Shown: piece by piece, positions 7,243 to 11,971 of the stretch
Numbering within the stretch: the stretch's first letter is position 1
Layout of the letters: every line of letters begins with the position of its first letter
Assembly: GCA_945878795.1 (NCBI GenBank)
Contig: CAMDWF010000040.1
Coordinates: forward strand, 1 to 11,971
Direction of reading: 5' to 3'
DNA from: Synechococcus sp. UW140
Lineage (GTDB): Bacteria; Cyanobacteriota; Cyanobacteriia; PCC-6307; Cyanobiaceae
DNA: 11,971 nt
Program-made: the position numbers and the translations under genes
Notes under the pieces: generated by a model
What the model was told of the DNA's origin: nothing
The model's input: the letters and a program-made list of their open reading frames with translations, nothing else
Databases searched by the model: none

Positions 7243-7248
7243 GGGGGC

Positions 7249-8301
7249 ATGGAACAGGCTTACCGATTCAGTGTGGCGCCGATGCTCGACTGCACGGATC
7301 GGCATTTCCGAGTGCTGATGCGTCAAATCAGCCGCCATGCCTTGCTTTACAGCGAAATGGTGGTGGCCAGGGCCATCCATCACATTCTTCAGGAAGCCAG
7401 TGCCGATGGCAGCGAACGGCAGCGGCGCCTGGAACGGTTGCTGGGCTGTGATCCGATCGAGCGGCCTTTGGCCCTGCAGCTGGGGGGCGACGACCCAAAA
7501 ATTCTGGCGCAAACTGCCGCCCTGGCAGCCGAGTGGGGCTACGACGAGGTCAACCTGAACGTGGGTTGTCCCAGTGCCAAGGTGGTTCAAGGGCGGTTCG
7601 GTGCCTGCCTTATGGCCGAGCCCGAACGGGTGGCCGACTGCGTGGCGGCCATGGTCCAGGCCAGCGGCCTACCCGTAACGGTGAAGCACCGCATCGGCAT
7701 CGACGCCCGTGATTCCTTCGCTGAGCTGGTGCAGTTTGTGGACACGGTGGCCAGCGGCGGCGCCAGCCGATTCAGCGTCCATGCCCGCAAGGCCTGGCTC
7801 AAGGGGCTGGACCCCCACCAAAACCGAACAGTGCCCCCCCTGCGCTGGGACCTGGTGCAGCAGCTCAAACAAACACGGCCAGGCCTACTGATCGAGCTCA
7901 ATGGGGGCCTTGAAACCCTGGAAGATTGCGAATCAGTGCTATCTGGGACCCCAGGCTCCAAACCCGACGAGGGGTCCATGGGCTTGGACGGGGTGATGGT
8001 GGGTCGCGCCGCCTACGGCCATCCGCTGCGGTGGAAGGCGGTGGACCGGATCCTGTTTGACCAAGCCGGAACCGAGGCCAGCGCCGCATCGGTCGTCAGG
8101 GGCCTGGTGCCCCATGCCGAGCAATGGTGCTCCAGGGGAGGTCGCCTGTGGCCCATTGCCCGCCACCTGGTGCACCTGGTGCAAGGGGTAGGCGGAGCAC
8201 GCCACTGGCGCAACTCCATCACCCAGCAGGCCTGCCGGCTGGAGGCCGGACCCGAAGTGCTGGTCGCGGCTGCCCAACAGCTGGAAGCCCGGGGGGTCTA
8301 G
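7249..8301 (+). CDS. dusA: tRNA-dihydrouridine synthase (DusA type)
   Basis: FMN-dependent enzyme that reduces uridine to dihydrouridine in the tRNA D-loop (U20/20a for DusA) using NADPH. It has 350 residues. The TIM barrel opens with FSVAPMLDCTDRHFR (7-21), the FMN phosphate/loop signature. The Dus catalytic motif NVGCPS is at 104-109 with C107 as the probable general acid, followed by GRFGACLM. HARKAWLKGLDPHQNR is a strong DusA-type signature. Further on come LNGG and GVMVGRAAYGHP, the FMN phosphate site. Between these lies a short polar insertion (TPGSKPDEGSMG) that lengthens a loop compared with the E. coli enzyme. ATG 7249 fits the family start. The frame is open further upstream, but that part is antisense to the flavoprotein gene. 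The gene stops 10 bases before the convergent RRM gene. The subfamily is judged from motifs only. Confidence 0.94.
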   Translation: MEQAYRFSVAPMLDCTDRHFRVLMRQISRHALLYSEMVVARAIHHILQEASADGSERQRRLERLLGCDPIERPLALQLGGDDPKILAQTAALAAEWGYDEVNLNVGCPSAKVVQGRFGACLMAEPERVADCVAAMVQASGLPVTVKHRIGIDARDSFAELVQFVDTVASGGASRFSVHARKAWLKGLDPHQNRTVPPLRWDLVQQLKQTRPGLLIELNGGLETLEDCESVLSGTPGSKPDEGSMGLDGVMVGRAAYGHPLRWKAVDRILFDQAGTEASAASVVRGLVPHAEQWCSRGGRLWPIARHLVHLVQGVGGARHWRNSITQQACRLEAGPEVLVAAAQQLEARGV

Positions 8302-8311
8302 GCCTGCGGAT

Positions 8312-8794
8312 TCAGCCTTCGGCGCCGGGATATTCCCCGCCGCCGCTGCGGCGACGACGGGCACGACCGGGGTCGAAACTATCTCCGCCGCCATGGCTGC
8401 GATCCTCCCAGCCACGGGCGCCGGAACCCCGCTCAACCCCTGCATCTCCGCCACGGCCATAGCCGCCGCCGTAGCCACCACCGCCATAGCCGCCACCGCC
8501 GCCGCCATAACCGCCACGGCGGGCACCGCCCCCGCCACCACCGCCGCCGGCGGGCCGGGGTTCAGCCTTGTTGATGCGCAAAGGTCGGCCCATCAACTCG
8601 GCTCCCTGGAGAGCCTCAATGGCGCGGTTCTCCCCCTCGGGATCGGCCATTTCAACAAACGCGAAGCCCCGCTTGCGTCCGGTTTCCCGCTCGAGGGGAA
8701 GGGAACAGGTCACGACCTCGCCGAAGGGGGCGAAAAGTTCAGAGACGTCCTCCTGCTCAGCGCGGAAGGGGAGATTGCCTACGAAAATGCTCAC
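8312..8794 (-). CDS. RRM-type RNA-binding protein with Gly-rich tail (cyanobacterial Rbp)
   Basis: Single RRM protein of 160 residues from GTG 8794. Cyanobacterial Rbp proteins bind RNA; several are cold-induced, and some are tied to mRNA localisation. RNP2 is IFVGNLPF at 3-10 and RNP1 is KRGFAFVEM at 41-49; the RRM ends near KAEPR (76-80). A Gly/Tyr-rich tail (83-116) is followed by a charged segment with WEDRS and RARRRRSGGGEY, familiar from picocyanobacterial homologues. The start is a real choice. GTG 8794 (V read as Met, then SIFVGNLPF) gives the usual family N-terminus but has no Shine-Dalgarno. GTG 8857 has a perfect GGAGG 6 bases upstream and would add 21 hydrophobic/polar residues. 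I prefer 8794 from family knowledge. It reads after argH and converges with dusA. Confidence 0.9.
   Translation of the reverse strand: MSIFVGNLPFRAEQEDVSELFAPFGEVVTCSLPLERETGRKRGFAFVEMADPEGENRAIEALQGAELMGRPLRINKAEPRPAGGGGGGGGARRGGYGGGGGGYGGGGYGGGYGRGGDAGVERGSGARGWEDRSHGGGDSFDPGRARRRRSGGGEYPGAEG
8447..8548 (-). repeat. Glycine-rich low-complexity coding repeat in the RRM protein
   Basis: About 100 bases of GGN codons interrupted by TAY give runs of Gly with Tyr (blocks such as GGGGY) and a central ARRGGY. It encodes the probable disordered tail of the RRM protein. Repeats of this kind change length easily by slippage, so the exact Gly count may vary between strains. It is not a CRISPR or an intergenic repeat, because it stays in frame within the gene. 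Confidence 0.8.
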
Positions 8795-8914
8795 GGAAGA
8801 ACCAGAGGGGACCAACGCGGAAAATGGAAGTGGCGCTAAGGCCAACAACCCACCCACGTTAATCCTCCGAACAGGATGGATTCCTCTCCTTGTTGAAATC
8901 AGCAGAACCTGCGC
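8795..8914 (-). promoter_or_regulatory. Leader of the RRM gene with two SD-like tracts and a small hairpin
   Basis: This 120-base gap between argH and the RRM gene, read on the minus strand, holds two purine tracts: AAGGAGAGG, and nearer the gene GGAGG (8868-8864), 6 bases before GTG 8857. AUCCU-GUUCGG-AGGAU (8877-8862) can form a five-pair stem with a six-base loop that takes up part of the GGAGG. If the protein starts at 8794, the stretch 8857-8795 is untranslated leader. I see no convincing -35/-10 pair, so whether the RRM gene has its own promoter or reads through from argH is open. Confidence 0.35.
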
Positions 8915-10357
8915 CTAGCTTGCGGTCTCTCCGGCCAGGCGACGGCGCCAAAGGTCCAGTTGGCCTCGCACCAAGGCAAAACCCGTGCCCCCCTCACTGC
9001 GACGGGCCGCTACCACCCGCCTCGGTTCGAGGGTGGCATGGATGTCGGCCTCAAACGCAGGATGGAGGGCCTGCCAGCGCTCCAGGGGAAGGTCCCGCAG
9101 CAGGATCCCCTCTGCAAGGCAGGTCTTCACCAAAGCACCCACCAGCTGATAGGCCTGGCGAAATGGAACCCCGCGGGCGGCCAGGTAATCCGCCACATCC
9201 GTGGCATTTGAGAAATCGGCAGCCACCGCCGCCTCCAGCCGGGCGGGCCGAAACTCCAGGCCCTCCTCCATCAAGATCGCCATCGCCTCCAGGCTGGCCA
9301 AGGTGGTGCTGACGCCATCAAAAAGCGCCTCCTTGTCTTCTTGAAAATCCTTGTTGTAGGCGAGGGGAAGACCCTTGATCATGGTTAGCAGCCCCATCAG
9401 ATGGCCGAAGACCCGGCCGCTCTTGCCCCGCACCAGTTCGGGCACATCGGGGTTTTTTTTCTGGGGCATCAGACTGCTGCCGGTGGCGCAGCGGTCGGTG
9501 AGGCTGACGAAGCCAAACTCCTCACTGGCCCAAAGGATCACCTCCTCGCTGAGGCGGCTGAGGTGCACCATTACCAAGCTGGCGGTGGCCATGAATTCCA
9601 CCGCAAAATCCCGATCGCTGACAGCATCAAGACTGTTGGCATAGATCGCCCCAAAACCCAATTCGGCCGCGGTAGCCCGACGATCGATCGGCACCGGGGT
9701 ACCGGCCAGGGCCGCGGCCCCCAGGGGACAGACGTTGAGGCGGCGGCGGCCATCCGCCAGACGTTGGCGGTCCCGTTCGGCCATTTCCACATAGGCGAGC
9801 AGATGGTGGGCCAGGCAGACGGGCTGGGCGCGCTGCAGGTGCGTGTAACCGGGAATTAGGGTGTCGGCGTGGACCTCGGCCTGGGCCAGCAAGGCGCTCT
9901 GCAGGCGCACCAGGGCCTGGTCCACCTCATCACTGCGGCGCCGCAGCCAGAGACGCACATCGGTGCCCACCTGATCATTGCGGCTGCGGCCGGTATGCAG
10001 CTTCTTGCCCAGGTCCCCCAGATGCTCGATGAGGCGCCGTTCCACCGCGAAGTGGACGTCCTCGGCCTCCAGGCCGGGTCGGAAGTCTCCGCTGGCCGCC
10101 TCGGTCCGGATGGCCTCCAATCCCTCGATGAGGCGCCTGGCCTCCTCCGGGGTGATCACACCGCTATTGCCAAGCATGCGGGCATGGGCAATGGAGCCGT
10201 CGAGATCCTCCCGGAGTAGGGCTATGTCGAAGCCAATTGAGGCATTGAACCGCTCGATGGCGGGATGGAGTCCCTGCTCAAAGCGGTCGCTCCAGCCAGC
10301 CGCCGTGCCACCTGTGACGCCGGAGGCCTGGGAACGGATCGAAGCATCGGCCGCCAT
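8915..10357 (-). CDS. argH: Argininosuccinate lyase
   Basis: Last step of arginine synthesis: splits argininosuccinate into arginine and fumarate in the cytoplasm as a homotetramer. Its 480 residues are slightly longer than the usual 455-470, because of an N-terminal stretch of about 20 residues rich in Ala/Gly/Thr before GWSDRFEQGLHP. Superfamily motifs are all present: HTGRSRNDQ at 121-129, YTHLQRAQP at 171-179 with the catalytic His173 region, and the fumarase/aspartase signature GSSLMPQKKNPD at 293-304 carrying the catalytic Ser loop. KGLPLAYNKDFQEDKEALFD (about 328-347) and DATD-like SNATDVADYL (383-392) also fit ArgH. ATG 10357 has no Shine-Dalgarno, and a downstream start cannot be excluded because the first 20 residues are not conserved. 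The phosphatase gene ends 79 bases upstream and the RRM gene follows downstream on the same strand. Confidence 0.97.
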   Translation of the reverse strand: MAADASIRSQASGVTGGTAAGWSDRFEQGLHPAIERFNASIGFDIALLREDLDGSIAHARMLGNSGVITPEEARRLIEGLEAIRTEAASGDFRPGLEAEDVHFAVERRLIEHLGDLGKKLHTGRSRNDQVGTDVRLWLRRRSDEVDQALVRLQSALLAQAEVHADTLIPGYTHLQRAQPVCLAHHLLAYVEMAERDRQRLADGRRRLNVCPLGAAALAGTPVPIDRRATAAELGFGAIYANSLDAVSDRDFAVEFMATASLVMVHLSRLSEEVILWASEEFGFVSLTDRCATGSSLMPQKKNPDVPELVRGKSGRVFGHLMGLLTMIKGLPLAYNKDFQEDKEALFDGVSTTLASLEAMAILMEEGLEFRPARLEAAVAADFSNATDVADYLAARGVPFRQAYQLVGALVKTCLAEGILLRDLPLERWQALHPAFEADIHATLEPRRVVAARRSEGGTGFALVRGQLDLWRRRLAGETAS

Positions 10358-10436
10358 GGCAAGGCTTTGGGGGGGTTCAGCTTGGCACCCGTCGCAGGGG
10401 CTCGGCGTCAGGCCCTGGCAAGCAAGACAGAATCAG

Positions 10437-11822
10437 TTATTGCCGCAGTTTGAACACAACGATCGAGGCGTCGTCATCCAGGGCGCAATCCGCGCCAACA
10501 AACCGGTCCAAGCGACCAAAAAGCTGATCGAGGATTTCCTGGGCACCACTGCCACGGCCACAGCTCACCTGCAGGGCCCGCAGCAGCCGATCCTCATCAA
10601 ACCGACCGCCACTGAAGCCCGTGGCCTCCGTGACGCCATCGGTGTAATAAAGAACGACGTCGCCTGGTTCCAGGTGCGTCTGGCCGCATCCGTAGCTGGT
10701 CTCGCTCTGCAGACCGATCAACATTCCCGGGGCGTCCAGTCTCTCCACCTGGGCTGTCTGACAACGCCAGAGCAGGGGTGGATTGTGGGCGGCATTGGCA
10801 TAGCGCAACCGTCGGCTGGGCGGGTCGTAATCGGAATAGAAGAGGCTGACGAAGCGGTGGGAATGGGCCAGATCGTCCTGGGCCAGTCGATTCAGGTCAG
10901 CAAGGATGCGATCCGGGGCCAAACCCCGGCTCACCTCCGCCCGCAGCATCCCCCTCAATAAGGTCATCAGCAGGCCCGCCGGCACCCCCTTGCCCATCAC
11001 ATCCCCCATCACCAGGCCCCAACACTCCCGCTCCCGCTGGTTGCCGCTGGACTCGGGTCGGGCCGGAATGAAGTCGTAATAATCCCCACCCACCTGGAAA
11101 GCGGGTCGACAACGGGCCGCCAGATCAACTCCCTCGATCACGGGGCAGCGGTCCGGCAGCAACTGGGCCTGGATCTCCGCTCCAATGCTCAGCTGACGAT
11201 CCAGTCGTTCGTGCCGGCGCCTGTCTTCTTGGAGAATCTCGTTTTCCAAGGCCACCCCGGTGAGATCGGCCACGAGCTGGAGATGGCGGCGATACACCTC
11301 GCTCCAGCAGTAGCCCCGCCGGCCACTGAATACATACAACCTTCCCCGCTGGCGATTGCGTGCCACGATGGAGGTGGCCATTACCTGGGCCGGACCCACC
11401 AGGCGACGGACCAGGGAATCCAGCATCGCCACAACGGTTTCCCCACCTGCCGGGGCCGTGAACTGGCCATCGGGTAGTGCCGAGATCTGCCGCAACACCT
11501 CGCCGCAGCGATCGCCAGCCGTGGCCTTGAGGTGGTCTCGCCACAGCCTGCCATCGTCATGGAAGACCACCAGCAAGCTGCCCTCGGCCTGCACCAGCCG
11601 CGAGGCGGCCAGGGGCACCAGCTCAAGAAAGCGCTGCAAGTTGGTAAAGCTGCGCAGGGCAAAGGCAAGGGAAGCCAACAACTCCTGATTGCGACGTTGT
11701 TCGCCGCTGAGGCTGTCGAGCAACTGGCGCAAGGACAACGATGACGACAATCCCCGCTCGGGTACTGCCGGGACCGACCTCTCGGAGGCAGGGGACGGGG
11801 AGCCGGGCGGCGGTCCACTCAA
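10437..11822 (-). CDS. GAF-SpoIIE (PP2C-type) serine/threonine phosphatase, RsbU-like
   Basis: Signalling phosphatase of up to 461 residues with no membrane segment. Domains in order: Ser/Pro-rich N-terminus (1-28), a short helical segment (LRQLLDSLSGEQRRNQELL), a GAF-like sensor domain (about 50-195), a coiled-coil linker (about 193-222), then the SpoIIE/PP2C domain (about 235-460). Metal-binding motifs are GGDYYDF at 245-251, GDVMGKGVPAG at 273-283, YTDGVTEA at 393-400 and DDDASIVVFK at 449-458, so it looks catalytically competent. Such proteins usually dephosphorylate an anti-anti-sigma STAS partner; no partner gene is in the window. There is no ATG before the GAF domain. The longest form starts at TTG 11822, and TTG codons around 11750 (LSSSLSLRQ) are equally possible. 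It reads toward argH, an arrangement I recall from other picocyanobacteria. Confidence 0.92.
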   Translation of the reverse strand: MSGPPPGSPSPASERSVPAVPERGLSSSLSLRQLLDSLSGEQRRNQELLASLAFALRSFTNLQRFLELVPLAASRLVQAEGSLLVVFHDDGRLWRDHLKATAGDRCGEVLRQISALPDGQFTAPAGGETVVAMLDSLVRRLVGPAQVMATSIVARNRQRGRLYVFSGRRGYCWSEVYRRHLQLVADLTGVALENEILQEDRRRHERLDRQLSIGAEIQAQLLPDRCPVIEGVDLAARCRPAFQVGGDYYDFIPARPESSGNQRERECWGLVMGDVMGKGVPAGLLMTLLRGMLRAEVSRGLAPDRILADLNRLAQDDLAHSHRFVSLFYSDYDPPSRRLRYANAAHNPPLLWRCQTAQVERLDAPGMLIGLQSETSYGCGQTHLEPGDVVLYYTDGVTEATGFSGGRFDEDRLLRALQVSCGRGSGAQEILDQLFGRLDRFVGADCALDDDASIVVFKLRQ

Positions 11823-11971
11823 AAAGGTGCCGCAAGGGGATTTGAAAGTTAGCAGCGGTGGACGAGCGCAGGCAGAGGCAGCGGCAGTCGGTATGGGCGA
11901 GTTGACGAATCATGGCTGGCTAAGGTGGATTTGTGGATCAGCTCAGGGATGGCTCCCGTGCCAACACCAAT
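11823..11971. other. Right-edge region, nothing assigned
   Basis: This stretch should hold the promoter or leader of the phosphatase gene. The phosphatase frame has an in-frame TGA at 11912-11910. On the plus strand a frame from ATG 11893 stays open to the window end (26 codons) but has no recognisable motif. On the minus strand a frame entering from the right edge ends at TGA 11940-11938 and could be the last residues of an upstream gene, which by synteny might be ftsY, but the ten codons visible are not diagnostic. No hairpin terminator is obvious. Confidence 0.3.

Noticed and set aside
6907..7248. Upstream extension of dusA in the same open frame
   Set aside because: The extension is antisense to the N-terminal part of the flavoprotein gene, and the Dus family N-terminus begins at MEQAYRFSVAPMLD (7249).
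7243..7590. N-terminal extension of the flavoprotein to ATG 7590
   Set aside because: The added 116 codons lie antisense to dusA and carry no domain. The FAD motif follows naturally from ATG 7242.
8440..8560. Repetitive block resembling a short tandem array
   Set aside because: The repeats are GGN and TAY codons in frame with the RRM protein and have no regular spacer, so this is coding low complexity and not CRISPR or an intergenic repeat.
10358..10436. Possible terminator between the phosphatase and argH genes
   Set aside because: The best inverted pair (GGGC/GCCC with a ten-base loop) is short and has no following T tract.
9978..10961. Plus-strand open frame of 327 codons across the argH/phosphatase junction
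   Set aside because: It is antisense to two well-supported genes, has no recognisable domain and an Arg/Ser/Ala-rich composition typical of shadows in high-GC DNA.
11893..11971. Plus-strand frame open to the right edge, possible start of a new gene
   Set aside because: Only 26 codons without a motif or Shine-Dalgarno; other frames have equal claims, so no gene is called.

Overview
The window looks like chromosome of a high-GC picocyanobacterium of the Cyanobium/Synechococcus group. This rests on recognisable cyanobacterial versions of the proteins (an RRM protein beginning SIFVGNLPF with a Gly-rich tail, and a GAF-SpoIIE phosphatase next to argH), on scarce Shine-Dalgarno sequences, and on gene order. 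From memory, Prochlorococcus and marine Synechococcus carry the same series: ftsY, PP2C phosphatase, argH, RNA-binding protein, dus, then grpE, dnaJ and a TusA-like gene. I could not check this by search. Here the series is present, but a type IV pilus motor operon (pilB-pilT-pilC) and a flavoprotein gene lie between dusA and grpE.

Layout. Positions 1-1919, minus strand: grpE, dnaJ and the first codons of a TusA-family gene, read from right to left. grpE and dnaJ overlap by one base (TGATG), and the TusA-like gene starts 2 bases after the dnaJ stop. Positions 1920-2132: divergent control region between grpE and pilB. Positions 2133-5960, plus strand: pilB, pilT and pilC with gaps of 4 and 29 bases, clearly richer in AT than the flanks. 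Positions 5962-7242, minus strand: HI0933/YhiN-type FAD protein, its stop one base from the pilC stop. Positions 7249-8301, plus strand: dusA, its start codon only 6 bases from that of the divergent flavoprotein. Positions 8312-11822, minus strand: GAF-SpoIIE phosphatase, argH and RRM protein in that order of reading. Positions 11823-11971 hold nothing I can assign.

How the genes work together. GrpE and DnaJ are the nucleotide-exchange factor and J-protein of a DnaK chaperone system; dnaK itself is not in the window. PilB (extension ATPase), PilT (retraction ATPase) and PilC (inner-membrane platform) form the cytoplasmic motor of a type IV pilus. Pilins, PilMNOQ and the prepilin peptidase must be encoded elsewhere. 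The other genes are housekeeping: arginine synthesis (ArgH), tRNA dihydrouridylation (DusA), RNA binding and phosphatase signalling.

I found no mobile element, CRISPR array, RNA gene or clearly new system. The most unusual points are the architecture of PilB (no N-terminal N1/MshEN-type domain, an extra C-terminal four-cysteine knuckle that could be a docking module), the AT-rich pil block, the very tight divergent and convergent gene junctions, and a possible structured leader before the RRM gene.
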